Source: Acidobacteriaceae bacterium
GTDB lineage: Bacteria; Acidobacteriota; Terriglobia; Terriglobales; Acidobacteriaceae
Direction: 5' to 3'
Length of the DNA stretch: 39,752 bases
Assembly: GCA_025934135.1 (NCBI GenBank)
Contig: JAICYR010000009.1
Coordinates: 1-39,752 of the forward strand
The position numbers and the translations under genes were made by a program. The notes beneath the pieces are model-generated. The model saw only the letters and a program-made list of their open reading frames with translations. It was not told where the DNA came from and did no database searches. This document shows, piece after piece, positions 16,037 to 24,619 of this stretch (positions within the stretch are counted from its first letter, which is position 1; each line of letters opens with the position of its first letter).

Positions 16037-17023
16037 TTGGCAAAGAGGCGGATCGCGGATAATCAGGATGTGAGCGGGCGGCTCAACTCGGAATTGCTGC
16101 GGGAGTATGTGGCGTATCTGCGGGTGGAGAAGGGGCTGCGTCCTTTAAGCTGCGAGGCGTATGAGCGTGACGTGTTGCAGTTTTCCGAATATCTTGAGGG
16201 CGAGAGCTTGTCGCTGATGGCGGCGCGTCACGCGCAGGTGGCTGGATTTCTGGAACATTTGAAGCGGCATGGAGTGGAGAGCCGGTCGGCGGCGCGAAAA
16301 CTGTCATGCCTGCGCGGCTTCTACAAATGGCTGCTTCTGGACAAGCGGATTGAGCGCGACCCCACGATCAACCTTGAGTCTCCCTCGACTTGGAAGGTGT
16401 TGCCAAAGTCGCTGGCGGAGTCGGAAGTCGCGGCGATGCTGGAGCGTGGAGATCCGGAAAATGCCGACGCCATTGCGCTGAGAGACAAGGCGATTCTGGA
16501 GTTGCTGTATGCGGGCGGGCTGCGCGTATCAGAGCTGACTAGTCTGCGCGAAGAAGACTTGTCGCTGGATGCGGGGCGCGTGCTGGTGCGCGGCAAGGGC
16601 GACAAGGAACGGATTGTTCCGCTGGGACGCGCGGCGGTGGAGGCGGTGGAGAAGTATCTGAGAGAGGGAAGGCCGCTGCTGGCCCGAAAACGCAAGAGCG
16701 GCACGGGCGCAGCGAGTGGGCAGCTTTTTCTTTCGGTGCGCGGGGTAGGACTGACGCGGCAATGGATCTGGGCTCTGGTGAAAGCGGCGGATGGGCACGC
16801 GAGTCCGCATATGCTGCGGCATAGCTGCGCCACTCACATGGTGGAGCACGGCGCGGACCTGCGAACGGTGCAGACGCTGCTGGGGCACGCGGACATTGCG
16901 ACGACGCAGGTATATACGCATCTGGCGCTGGGAAGATTGAAGGCAGTGCATCGGGCGCATCATCCCCGTGCACTGGCCGTCCAGGCGGCGGCTTCGCGTG
17001 GCCGCTCCCCGGTCGCGGAGTGA
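16037..17023 (+). CDS. Tyrosine recombinase, XerD-like
   Basis: Site-specific tyrosine recombinase, probably one half of the XerC/XerD pair that resolves chromosome dimers at dif. The N-terminal SAM-like core-binding domain is at about residues 18-105. The catalytic domain has the Arg in GGLRVSEL, the Lys in VRGKGDKERIVPLG, HMLRHS (His and Arg), LGHADI and the nucleophile Tyr in TTQVYTHL. All six catalytic residues appear present. Translation seems to begin at a TTG (16037); a GTG at 16070 is an alternative, and no ATG is in frame. The last 16 or so residues after HHPRA are unusual for the family and are encoded partly by a short dispersed repeat (16972-16986). Confidence 0.88.
   Translation: MAKRRIADNQDVSGRLNSELLREYVAYLRVEKGLRPLSCEAYERDVLQFSEYLEGESLSLMAARHAQVAGFLEHLKRHGVESRSAARKLSCLRGFYKWLLLDKRIERDPTINLESPSTWKVLPKSLAESEVAAMLERGDPENADAIALRDKAILELLYAGGLRVSELTSLREEDLSLDAGRVLVRGKGDKERIVPLGRAAVEAVEKYLREGRPLLARKRKSGTGAASGQLFLSVRGVGLTRQWIWALVKAADGHASPHMLRHSCATHMVEHGADLRTVQTLLGHADIATTQVYTHLALGRLKAVHRAHHPRALAVQAAASRGRSPVAE
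16972..16986 (+). repeat. ACTGGCCGTCCAGGC repeat, copy A
   Basis: A 15-base sequence identical to 17990-18004 and close to 35054-35068 (GCTGGTCGCCCAGGC). It contains a small palindrome, CTGG-CCGT-CCAG. Here it lies inside the 3' end of the XerD-like gene and encodes part of its non-family C-terminal tail. Confidence 0.6.
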
Positions 17024-17057
17024 GTGAGTTAGCTCCAGGTTTTGAGAGGGCTCGTGC

Positions 17058-17987
17058 ATGAGTGAAAAGCCGGAGATTGTTGCGCGGGTAGAGGAGTTTC
17101 TGGCGGCACTCAAGAATGAGCGCGGGGCGTCGGAGCATACGCTGCGGGCCTATGAGCGCGAACTGAAGAATTTTGCAGTACATATGGTTGCGAAGCAGGG
17201 TGCGAAGTTTGGAGTGCAGCGGATTGAGCATCCGCAGATTCGGGCTTACCTGAGCGAGTTGTATGGGCGCGGACTGTCGAAGGCTTCGACGGCGCGGGCG
17301 CTGGCTGCGATCCGGTCATGGTTCAAGTGGCTGGCGCGGCGCGGGTACGTGGAGCAGAATCCGGCGAGTTTGGTGGCGACTCCGAAATTGCCGAAGCATC
17401 TGCCGCGCGTGCCGACGATTGAGCAGATGAATCGCGTGGTGGACGGAGTGGCCGAAGAAGCGGCGGGATGGCCGGAGCGCGATCGCGTGATTTTTGAGTT
17501 GCTGTACGGGTGCGGAATCCGAAACGCCGAGTTGGTCGGCCTGAATCTGAACGATATTCATTGGGCGAACGAAGCGATTCTGGTGCGGGGCAAGGGGCGG
17601 AAGCAGCGTCACGTTCCGCTCGGCGATGCGGCGGCGATGGCTCTGCGGGCGTATTTGCCGGAGCGCGCGGCACGGCTGTCCGCGGCGGGAAAATCGTCGG
17701 AAGCGCTGCTTCTTAATTTGAGATTGCGCGGAGATGGCCGGCTGACCACGCGGAGTGTGGGGCGGATCGTCAAGCGCATTGCTGTGGCGCAGGGGCTGCC
17801 GGCGGATGTGCATCCGCACACGCTGCGGCACGCCTTTGGCACGCACATGCTGGAGGAGGGTGCGGATCTGAGGGCGATTCAGGAACTGCTGGGGCACGAG
17901 CGGCTCTCCACAACGCAGCGATACACGCAGCTCACGGTGGGTCAGGTGGCGGAGGTGTATGACCGGACGCATCCCAGGGCCAAGTGA
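17058..17987 (+). CDS. Tyrosine recombinase, XerC-like
   Basis: Second site-specific tyrosine recombinase, 309 residues, in tandem with the XerD-like gene 34 bases upstream. The core-binding domain is at about residues 8-100 ([17 protein letters not shown]). Catalytic motifs are Arg in GCGIRNAEL, Lys in [36 protein letters not shown] and the nucleophile Tyr in TTQRYTQL. The C-terminus ends HPRAK, as usual for XerC. The ATG at 17058 gives the normal family length. There are no cargo genes, phage genes or att-like sites around the pair, so chromosomal XerC/XerD function is more likely than an integrase. The two proteins differ enough not to be a recent duplication. Confidence 0.9.
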   Translation: MSEKPEIVARVEEFLAALKNERGASEHTLRAYERELKNFAVHMVAKQGAKFGVQRIEHPQIRAYLSELYGRGLSKASTARALAAIRSWFKWLARRGYVEQNPASLVATPKLPKHLPRVPTIEQMNRVVDGVAEEAAGWPERDRVIFELLYGCGIRNAELVGLNLNDIHWANEAILVRGKGRKQRHVPLGDAAAMALRAYLPERAARLSAAGKSSEALLLNLRLRGDGRLTTRSVGRIVKRIAVAQGLPADVHPHTLRHAFGTHMLEEGADLRAIQELLGHERLSTTQRYTQLTVGQVAEVYDRTHPRAK

Positions 17988-17989
17988 GG

Positions 17990-18004
17990 ACTGGCCGTCC
18001 AGGC
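17990..18004 (+). repeat. ACTGGCCGTCCAGGC repeat, copy B
   Basis: Identical to 16972-16986. Starts two bases after the stop codon of the XerC-like gene. Confidence 0.6.
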
Positions 18005-18134
18005 AGAAGCTTCAGCGCAGTCACTGCCGTTAGTCGTGGGCGCGGCTGATCGGCTTTTTCCGAGGCAGGCCCACTCGTGTACACTTCTCTGGGTTTTTGG
18101 TTCACGATTTTTCGGTTTCAGTGGAGGGTTATTT

Positions 18135-19364
18135 ATGAAATCAGGTAAGCGGTTTCATGCCGTGATTTTGTCTGCTGTAGCGGTCGCGCTGGCGGTCCCG
18201 GCGGGCGCGCAAACGGCGAGGCCTCACCATCAGCATGTGATGCGAGGGCAGAGCACGACTTTGGCGGCGACTCCGCCGATGGGCTGGAATAGCTGGAACC
18301 ACTTCGCGGAGCATGTGACGGAGGCTGATGTAAAAGCGGCCGCCGCCGCGCTGGTATCGAGCGGGATGCGCGACGCGGGCTACATCTACGTGAACATAGA
18401 CGACACGTGGGAAGGCAAGCGCGACGCGCAGGGCAATATTCAGACCAACAGCAAGTTTCCGGACATGAAGGGGCTGGCGGATTACGTCCACTCGAAGGGG
18501 CTGAAGCTGGGCATTTATTCTTCTCCGGGGCCGAAGACGTGCGCGGGCTATCCGGGCAGCTATGGACATGAGGCTCAGGACGCGAAGACGTATGCGTCGT
18601 GGGGCATCGACTATTTGAAGTACGACCTGTGCAGCTTTATCCCGATCATGCAGAAGCAGTCGAACGGCGATCCGCAGAAAGCGTTTGAGATTGAGAAGGC
18701 CGCCTACCAGAAGATGCACAAGGCGCTGGAGGCGACGGGGCGTCCGATTGTCTTCAGCATGTGCCAGTACGGATGGAACGACGTGTGGAAGTGGGGACCT
18801 GACGTTGGCGGCAATCTGTGGCGCACGACTGGCGACATTACCGACAAATACGACCGCATGGAACAGATTGGCTTCTCGCAGGCCGGGTTGTCGAAGTACG
18901 CGGGGCCGGGACACTGGAATGATCCCGACATGCTGGAGGTGGGCAACGGCGGCATGTCGTTTGACGAGTACAAGACGCACATGACGCTGTGGACGATTCT
19001 GGCGGCTCCGCTGTTGGCAGGCAATGACCTGAGCAAGATGACTGCCGAAACCAAGGAATTGCTGATGAACAAGGAAGTCATCGCGGTGGACCAGGACAGG
19101 CTGGGCAAGCAGGGCGACCGCGTGTGGGAAGAGGGGCCGGAATCGGTCTGGGCCAAGCCGCTGAGCGGCGGAGCCAAGGCTGTCGGCATCTTTAACCGGG
19201 CGGAAACTCCACGGACGATTTCGCTGAAGCTGAGTGCGATTGGCTTTGGACAGAATGCGAAGCTGCGCGATCTATGGGCGCACAAGAGCGTACAGGCGAA
19301 CAACGGTGTCTATACCGTGACTGTGCCGAAGCACGGGGCGGTGATGCTGAAGGTAAGCGAGTAG
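18135..19364 (+). CDS. Secreted alpha-galactosidase, glycoside hydrolase family 27
   Basis: Retaining alpha-galactosidase (GH27) of 409 residues that releases alpha-linked galactose from oligosaccharides or polysaccharides. A signal peptide (residues 1-25, cleavage near AGAQ) indicates export. The catalytic barrel starts with TPPMGWNSWNHF. It continues with NIDDTWEG, the nucleophile Asp164 in YLKYDLC, the likely acid/base Asp234 in WRTTGDI, and GHWNDPDMLEVGNGG. A C-terminal beta domain follows. The ATG at 18135 has GGAGGG about 7 bases upstream. A good terminator follows the stop. A secreted aldose 1-epimerase encoded about 7 kb away could act on its product; this link is inference. Confidence 0.93.
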   Translation: MKSGKRFHAVILSAVAVALAVPAGAQTARPHHQHVMRGQSTTLAATPPMGWNSWNHFAEHVTEADVKAAAAALVSSGMRDAGYIYVNIDDTWEGKRDAQGNIQTNSKFPDMKGLADYVHSKGLKLGIYSSPGPKTCAGYPGSYGHEAQDAKTYASWGIDYLKYDLCSFIPIMQKQSNGDPQKAFEIEKAAYQKMHKALEATGRPIVFSMCQYGWNDVWKWGPDVGGNLWRTTGDITDKYDRMEQIGFSQAGLSKYAGPGHWNDPDMLEVGNGGMSFDEYKTHMTLWTILAAPLLAGNDLSKMTAETKELLMNKEVIAVDQDRLGKQGDRVWEEGPESVWAKPLSGGAKAVGIFNRAETPRTISLKLSAIGFGQNAKLRDLWAHKSVQANNGVYTVTVPKHGAVMLKVSE

Positions 19365-19384
19365 TCTGGTTGTAGAAGCGAAGA

Positions 19385-19412
19385 CCCCGGTTCATTATGA
19401 GCCGGGGCTTTT
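19385..19412 (+). terminator. Intrinsic terminator after alpha-galactosidase
   Basis: CCCCGG (19385-19390) pairs with CCGGGG (19402-19407) around an 11-base loop, followed by CTTTTTG. It stands 20 bases after the stop codon and just before the ArsR-type gene. Confidence 0.75.
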
Positions 19413-19425
19413 TGCGTAAGAGATA

Positions 19426-19725
19426 ATGGGGAGTATGGCAGCGGGCAAACCAAAAATGCTTTCAAAGCGACAGCGGGAGTTGATTGCGAAGGCCCTTTCT
19501 GATCCGCGCCGGGTGGAGATTCTGAAGCAGATTGGTTCCGGCAACTGCGTGGCCTGCGGCGATATTCGGGCCCGCCAGGATGTGAGCGCGGCCACCCTTT
19601 CGCACCACATGAAGGAACTGGAGATGGCGGGATTGATTGAGATTGCCCGCGAAGGCAAATACGCCAACCTGACTTTGCGCCGCGACGTGCTGCGCGCTTA
19701 CCTGGATCATTTGGCGGCCATTTAG
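19426..19725 (+). CDS. ArsR-family helix-turn-helix regulator
   Basis: Small winged-helix repressor of 99 residues. The core reads AKALSDPRRVEILKQIGSG, then CVACGDIRARQDVSAATLSHHMKELEMAGLI with the recognition helix SAATLSHHMKEL, and a beta wing EIAREGKYANLTL. Two cysteines (CVAC) sit where ArsR/SmtB metal sensors have ELCVCDL, but the match is incomplete, so metal or thiol sensing is only a possibility. The ATG at 19426 is used; a second ATG at 19435 is in frame. It sits about 100 bases before an SDR gene on the same strand, a common regulator-target layout. Confidence 0.88.
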   Translation: MGSMAAGKPKMLSKRQRELIAKALSDPRRVEILKQIGSGNCVACGDIRARQDVSAATLSHHMKELEMAGLIEIAREGKYANLTLRRDVLRAYLDHLAAI

Positions 19726-19825
19726 AGCTGTGGAAAAGTCACTGAATCTTTATTTCGGCGCGTCTCATCAATTCGACAGTTATCGAAGTATCAACATTTC
19801 AACGAAGCGTCGCAATGGAGAGAAT

Positions 19826-20575
19826 ATGAGCAAACTGGCGAATAAAGTAGCGGTGGTGACTGGGGCCTCCAAGGGCATTGGAGCCGGTATAGCAAAGGCG
19901 CTGGCAGCGGAAGGCGCGGCGGTAGTGGTGAACTATGCCTCCAGCAAAAAGGGTGCCGAAAGCGTGGTTTCCGCAATTGAAAAGAAGGGCGGCAAGGCCA
20001 TTGCCGTGCAGGGGGATGTGGCGAAGGCCACGGATGTAGAGCGCATCTTTGCCGAGACGAAGAAGGCCTTCGGAAAGGTGGACGTGCTAGTGAACAACGC
20101 CGGCGTGTACAAGTTCGAGCCGCTGGAGGAGGTCACCGAACAGGAATTTCATCGGCAGTTCAATACGAATGTGCTGGGCCTGATTCTTGCCGCGAAGGAA
20201 GCGGCAAAACACTTTAATGGCGAAGGCGGAAGCATCATCAATGTGGGGTCGGTGGCGAGCCGGCTGACGCCTCCTCAAACGGTCGTCTACACGGCGACCA
20301 AGGGCGCTGTTGATGCAGTGACGGGTGTGCTGGCAAGGGAACTGGGGACGAAAGGAATTCGGGTCAACTCAATCAATCCCGGGCTTGTGCAAACGGAGGG
20401 CACGCACTCGGCAGGAATTATCGGGAGCGACTTTGAGACACATGCGATAGCGGAAACTCCGCTGGCCCGCTCTGGCCAACCAGATGATATTGCGCCGGTG
20501 GCGGTTTTTCTTGCTTCGGACGATTCGCGCTGGCTTACCGGCGAGACGCTTCTGGCGTCCGGCGGAATGCGGTAA
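19826..20575 (+). CDS. Short-chain dehydrogenase/reductase (FabG-like classical SDR)
   Basis: NAD(P)-dependent oxidoreductase of 249 residues. The cofactor motif is TGASKGIG at the N-terminus, followed by VNNAG, the catalytic Ser in NVGSVAS and the Tyr-Lys pair in YTATKGA. The C-terminus, WLTGETLLASGGM, is typical of the FabG-like glucose/3-oxoacyl reductase group. The ATG at 19826 has GGAG five bases upstream; an in-frame upstream start at 19730 would add a non-family extension. The substrate cannot be told. The gene probably belongs to the regulon of the upstream ArsR-type protein. A GC-rich hairpin follows the stop. Confidence 0.9.
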   Translation: MSKLANKVAVVTGASKGIGAGIAKALAAEGAAVVVNYASSKKGAESVVSAIEKKGGKAIAVQGDVAKATDVERIFAETKKAFGKVDVLVNNAGVYKFEPLEEVTEQEFHRQFNTNVLGLILAAKEAAKHFNGEGGSIINVGSVASRLTPPQTVVYTATKGAVDAVTGVLARELGTKGIRVNSINPGLVQTEGTHSAGIIGSDFETHAIAETPLARSGQPDDIAPVAVFLASDDSRWLTGETLLASGGMR

Positions 20576-20585
20576 TCCACAGCGG

Positions 20586-20612
20586 AGCGGGGCTGCTTCG
20601 CGTGGCCCCGCT
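20586..20612 (+). terminator. GC-rich hairpin after the SDR gene
   Basis: AGCGGGGC (20586-20593) and GCCCCGCT (20605-20612) pair perfectly around an 11-base loop. No U-run follows, so it may be a weak terminator or an mRNA-end stabiliser. Confidence 0.45.
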
Positions 20613-20709
20613 GTGTTCCTACGCACCCACATCGAACGCGATAGAATGAAGGGTACGGTGCCGCGCGCGCCCGTTTTTTTTTGCGCTTTGCGCGGGCGTC
20701 GAATCGGAT

Positions 20710-23211
20710 ATGAGCACAACGACTATCGCAAATCGCGCTCCCAAATCTTCCCGATCCTCCTCATCCTCCGCTTCCCGAGAGCAGATATTCGACTCCCTCC
20801 GGCGCTGGGGATATTTGCAGGCGCGGCTTGATCCGCTGGGGCAGTTTCTAACGCCGCTGGCGGTGCCGGATCTGGAAGTTTCCGGCGCAGATGCCGAGGA
20901 GGCGCGGCGAATTTACTGCGGGACTATCGGCGCGGAGTTCATGCACATTCCGTCAGAAGAGCGGCGCCAGTGGATTGCGGAGCGGCTGGAGGGCGATGCC
21001 CCGACGATGGATGCGGCGAAGCAGAAGTACGTTCTGGATTTGCTTACGCGCGCCGATGTTTTTGAGCAGGTGATTCAGGCGCGGTATCTGGGCACGAAGC
21101 GGTTTTCGCTGGAAGGTGTGACGGCGCTGATTCCGTTTATGGACGAGCTGCTGAATCGCAGTTCGGAGCTTGGGGCCGAGCGTTCCGTGATGGGAATGAG
21201 TCATCGCGGACGGCTGAACGTGATGGTGAATACGTTTGGGAAGTCCGCTGCCGATATTTTCGCCAAGTTTGAGGACGTGGACCCGAGGAGCATTCTGGGC
21301 GGCGGCGATGTGAAGTATCACGTGGGCGCGACGGGCACGTTTCCGACTCGCGGCGGCGGTACGATGTCGCTGCATCTGGTGTCGAACCCCAGCCACTTGG
21401 AAGCGGTGGACCCGGTGGCGATGGGGCGCGCGAAAGCGTGGCAGCTTCGCTATTGGCCTGAGGGCATGGAGCGCGTGCTGCCGGTGCTGATTCATGGAGA
21501 CGCGGCCTTCGCGGGGCAGGGCATCTGCGCGGAGACGCTGAACCTTGGGATGCTTGAGGGCTACTCGGTCGGCGGCACGATTCAGATTATTGTGAACAAC
21601 CTGATTGGGTTTACCGCGGAGCCGGACCAGTCGTGCTCGACGCGGTTTTCATCGGACCTGGCGAAGCGGCTGCCGGTGCCGATTTTTCATGTGAATGCTG
21701 AAGATGTGGCGGCGGTGGTGCGAGTGGCGACGCTGGCGGCGGAGTATCGACATAGGTTCCAGACGGATGTGGTGGTGGACCTGATTGGCTATCGGCGGCA
21801 TGGGCACTCGGAGGTGGATGATCCGACGATTACGCAGCCGCTGCGATACGCGATGATTCATAAGCACGCTCCGCTGTATGAGATTTACGCGGCGCAGATT
21901 GGAGCGGATGCGGCTACGCTGGCGAAGGCATTGCATGACCAGTACAACGATGCGCAAAAGCAGGCCAAGACGATGCGGAAAAAGCCGAAGCTGGTGCAGT
22001 TGCCCGAACACTGGGCCCCTTATGTGGGCGGCGCGTGGAAGCGGGAGTATGAGGTGGATACCGGGCTGACACGCGAGACGATTCAGAAGCTGGCTCAAAG
22101 GCTCACGACATTTCCGGAGAGCTTCCACGTTCACCCCAAGATCAAGAAGCTGCTGGAGCAGCGCGCCGAGATGGGCGAAGGCAAGCGGGCGTTCGATTAC
22201 GGAATGGCCGAGGCAGTGGCGTTCGGGTCGCTGGTGACGACGGGAACCCAGGTGCGGCTGAGCGGGCAGGACAGCCAGAGGGGGACATTTAACCAGCGGC
22301 ATTCCGTGCTGATTGATGTGGAGAACGAGGAGTGGTGGATTCCGCTGAATCATTTGGCGGAGGGGCAGCGGCCATTCGATGTGTATAACTCGATGCTGTC
22401 CGAGGCAGGCGTGCTGGGTTTCGAGTATGGATACAGCCGCGATGCTCCCGAGACGCTGGTGTTGTGGGAGGCGCAGTTCGGGGATTTCGCGAACGGCGCG
22501 CAGGGCGTAGTGGACCAGTTCATTGCGTCGGGCGAGGACAAGTGGGGTCTGCTGAGTGGAGTGACGATGCTGCTTCCACATGGATATGAGGGGCAGGGGC
22601 CGGAGCACTCGAGCGCACGCATTGAGCGCTATCTGCAACTGGCCGCGCACGACAATATGCAAATTTGCCAGCCCTCGACGGCGGCGCAGTATTTCCATTT
22701 GCTGCGGAGGCAGGCGATGCGGAAGTGGCGCAAGCCCATGATTGTGTTTACACCCAAGAGCATGCTGCGGCATCCGGATGCGGCGTCGTCGATTGAGGAG
22801 TTTTCAAAGCCACGGTTCCAGACGGTCCTGCCGGAAACGGAAATCGAAAATGCCGAGCGGTTGCTGCTTTGCACAGGAAAGATTGGCCATGAGCTGCGTA
22901 TGGAGCGCAAAAAGCGCAGCGACCAGACTGTGGGGATCGTGTTTCTGGAACAGATCTATCCCTGGCCGGAGGAGGAGTTGGCGGCGGCCTTGGCGGCGCA
23001 TCCCAACGCGCACGAAGTTGTGTGGGTCCAGGAGGAGCCGGAGAACATGGGCGCGCAGTCGTTCGTAATGCCGCGGCTGCGGCGGCTGGCACGCGGGCGC
23101 TCAGTGCTGAGCGTGAAGCGGTCGGCGGCGGCGAGTCCGGCAACCGGGTCGGCCAAGGCGCACGATCTGGAGCAGAAGACGCTGATTGATCTGGCGCTGG
23201 GGGGACATTAG
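20710..23211 (+). CDS. sucA: 2-oxoglutarate dehydrogenase E1 component
   Basis: Thiamine-diphosphate-dependent decarboxylase subunit of the 2-oxoglutarate dehydrogenase complex (TCA cycle), 833 residues. Family segments include MGMSHRGRLNVM, KYHVGATGT, SNPSHLEAVDP, the cofactor motif from GDAAFAGQG (about residue 263) to VNNLIGFT (about 297), and GQDSQRGTFNQRH near the substrate site. It is about 100 residues shorter than E. coli SucA. A Ser-rich leader (SSRSSSSSAS) stands where the canonical N-terminal E2-binding segment would be. No sucB or lpd gene is nearby. The ATG at 20710 is the natural start. It converges with modC, with only 15 bases between the stops. Confidence 0.95.
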   Translation: MSTTTIANRAPKSSRSSSSSASREQIFDSLRRWGYLQARLDPLGQFLTPLAVPDLEVSGADAEEARRIYCGTIGAEFMHIPSEERRQWIAERLEGDAPTMDAAKQKYVLDLLTRADVFEQVIQARYLGTKRFSLEGVTALIPFMDELLNRSSELGAERSVMGMSHRGRLNVMVNTFGKSAADIFAKFEDVDPRSILGGGDVKYHVGATGTFPTRGGGTMSLHLVSNPSHLEAVDPVAMGRAKAWQLRYWPEGMERVLPVLIHGDAAFAGQGICAETLNLGMLEGYSVGGTIQIIVNNLIGFTAEPDQSCSTRFSSDLAKRLPVPIFHVNAEDVAAVVRVATLAAEYRHRFQTDVVVDLIGYRRHGHSEVDDPTITQPLRYAMIHKHAPLYEIYAAQIGADAATLAKALHDQYNDAQKQAKTMRKKPKLVQLPEHWAPYVGGAWKREYEVDTGLTRETIQKLAQRLTTFPESFHVHPKIKKLLEQRAEMGEGKRAFDYGMAEAVAFGSLVTTGTQVRLSGQDSQRGTFNQRHSVLIDVENEEWWIPLNHLAEGQRPFDVYNSMLSEAGVLGFEYGYSRDAPETLVLWEAQFGDFANGAQGVVDQFIASGEDKWGLLSGVTMLLPHGYEGQGPEHSSARIERYLQLAAHDNMQICQPSTAAQYFHLLRRQAMRKWRKPMIVFTPKSMLRHPDAASSIEEFSKPRFQTVLPETEIENAERLLLCTGKIGHELRMERKKRSDQTVGIVFLEQIYPWPEEELAAALAAHPNAHEVVWVQEEPENMGAQSFVMPRLRRLARGRSVLSVKRSAAASPATGSAKAHDLEQKTLIDLALGGH

Positions 23212-23226
23212 AGAAGCCGTTCGCGT

Positions 23227-23943
23227 TCAGGAATGTTGCGGGGCGCCGAGTTGGGTGAGGAGTTGTTGGCGCTGGGGAGCGAGGATGGTGCGGGTTTCGC
23301 CTTCTGCGCGGATGGTTCCGGATTCGATGAGGATTGCGTGGGCGTTGATTTGCCATGCGTCAGCCAGGTCGTGCGAAACGTAGAGGACGGGCACAGCCGC
23401 GGCCCGAAGCTTTTCGATAATTGCGGCGCGGCTGGGTGCATCCAGCGCGTTGAAAGGTTCGTCGAGCAGAAGAAGTTTAGGGCGAGGCGCGAGCGCCTGG
23501 GCCACTGCGATGCGCTGGCGTTCTCCTCCGGAAAGCTGCTGGGGCTTGCGCTCAGCGAGCGACGCAATTTCAAACAGACATAGCAATTCTTCGATGCGGG
23601 CTTCGCGCGCGACGCGCATCCATGAATGCATCCCGAAGGCGATGTTTTCCCTCGCGGTGAGGTGAGGGAAGAGCGCGGATTGCTGTAGAACGAATCCGAT
23701 TCCGCGCCGCGACGGAGGTAGGTCGAGGCTGCAATTCGTATCGAGTAGCTGATGATTGCCGAGTTGGATGGAGCCTGAGTCAGGCTGCGTGAGTCCGGTG
23801 AGAATGCGGAGGACCGTGGTTTTGCCCGCGCCAGAGGGACCGAAGAGAACGGCCCATTGCGAGCGCAGGGTGAATTCGACTTGAAGTCTGAAGCCGCTGC
23901 GCCGGTAGTTGATGCGGGCATCGAGAATCGGCGATTCAGTCAT
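23227..23943 (-). CDS. modC: Molybdate ABC transporter ATP-binding protein (short, no Mop domain)
   Basis: ATPase of the molybdate importer, 238 residues. Walker A is GPSGAGKTT, the Q-loop FVLQQSALFPHL, the signature LSGGERQRIAVAQAL, Walker B LLLLDEPF and the switch His in YVSHD. It ends about residue 238, whereas typical ModC is about 350 residues with a C-terminal Mop/TOBE molybdate-binding domain, which is absent here. The gene overlaps modB by 8 bases and is last in the operon. The molybdate assignment rests on the operon (HTH-Mop, ModA, ModB); tungstate is an alternative substrate. Confidence 0.92.
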   Translation of the reverse strand: MTESPILDARINYRRSGFRLQVEFTLRSQWAVLFGPSGAGKTTVLRILTGLTQPDSGSIQLGNHQLLDTNCSLDLPPSRRGIGFVLQQSALFPHLTARENIAFGMHSWMRVAREARIEELLCLFEIASLAERKPQQLSGGERQRIAVAQALAPRPKLLLLDEPFNALDAPSRAAIIEKLRAAAVPVLYVSHDLADAWQINAHAILIESGTIRAEGETRTILAPQRQQLLTQLGAPQHS

Positions 23944-24619
23944 GGCGCGCTCCGGCGGTGGCGGCGGGATAGGCGCCGCGGCGGGCGTAGAGGAGAATGA
24001 GCGCGGTGACGGAGATGGCTACGAGCACGAGCGCGGTGCGGTTGGCGTCGGCGTAGGCGAAATCCTGCACCTGGTCGTAAATGGCGATGGAAAGGGTGCG
24101 GGTGGCTCCGGGGATGTCTCCGCCGACCATGAGGACGACTCCGAATTCGCCGATGGTGTGGGTGAAGCAGAGCAGAGCGGCGGCTGCGATGGAGCGCGCG
24201 GAGAGCGGGACGAGAACGGAGCGAAGGATTCGCCAGCGCGATGCTCCGAGCAGGCGCGCCTGTTCGACGAGGGCAATGTCAATGGAGGAGAATCCGGCGA
24301 CGATGGGCTGCACGGCAAAGGGCAGGCTGTAGATGGCGGAGCCAATAACGAGTCCGGTGAAGGTGAAAGCGAGGGTATGGCCGGTAAGGTGAATCCAGAT
24401 GCGGCCGAAGGCGGTGCGCTGGCCGAGCAGTACCAGCAGATAGAAGCCGAGCACGGTGGGCGGCAGCAGAATGGGCAGCGTGGTGATGGCTTCTACTATG
24501 GCACGCAGGCGCGAGCGGGTGGAGACGATCCAGTAGGCGAGCGGAATGGCGATGACCAGCAGAATGGCGGTGGTGATGGCCGCCAGCCTGAAGGTGACGG
24601 AGAGCGCTTCGAGGTCCAT
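23936..24619 (-). CDS. modB: Molybdate ABC transporter permease
   Basis: Inner-membrane channel of the molybdate importer, 227 residues, with about five or six membrane helices. The coupling motif typical of the family appears as VEQARLLGASRWRILRSVLVPLSARS. The family stretch TLPILLPPTVLGFYLLVLLG and the end segment THTIGEFGVVLMVGGDIPG are classic for ModB. The start abuts the modA stop directly (TAGATG), and the gene overlaps modC by 8 bases, so all three are translationally coupled. Confidence 0.94.
   Translation of the reverse strand: MDLEALSVTFRLAAITTAILLVIAIPLAYWIVSTRSRLRAIVEAITTLPILLPPTVLGFYLLVLLGQRTAFGRIWIHLTGHTLAFTFTGLVIGSAIYSLPFAVQPIVAGFSSIDIALVEQARLLGASRWRILRSVLVPLSARSIAAAALLCFTHTIGEFGVVLMVGGDIPGATRTLSIAIYDQVQDFAYADANRTALVLVAISVTALILLYARRGAYPAATAGARHD

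Noticed and set aside
16037-17987. Integrative element suggested by two tyrosine recombinases
   Set aside because: No attachment-site repeats at a tRNA gene, no phage, plasmid or cargo genes nearby; both proteins resemble chromosomal XerC/XerD.
21649-22773. Minus-strand frame of 374 codons
   Set aside because: Antisense to sucA, which has clear family motifs throughout.
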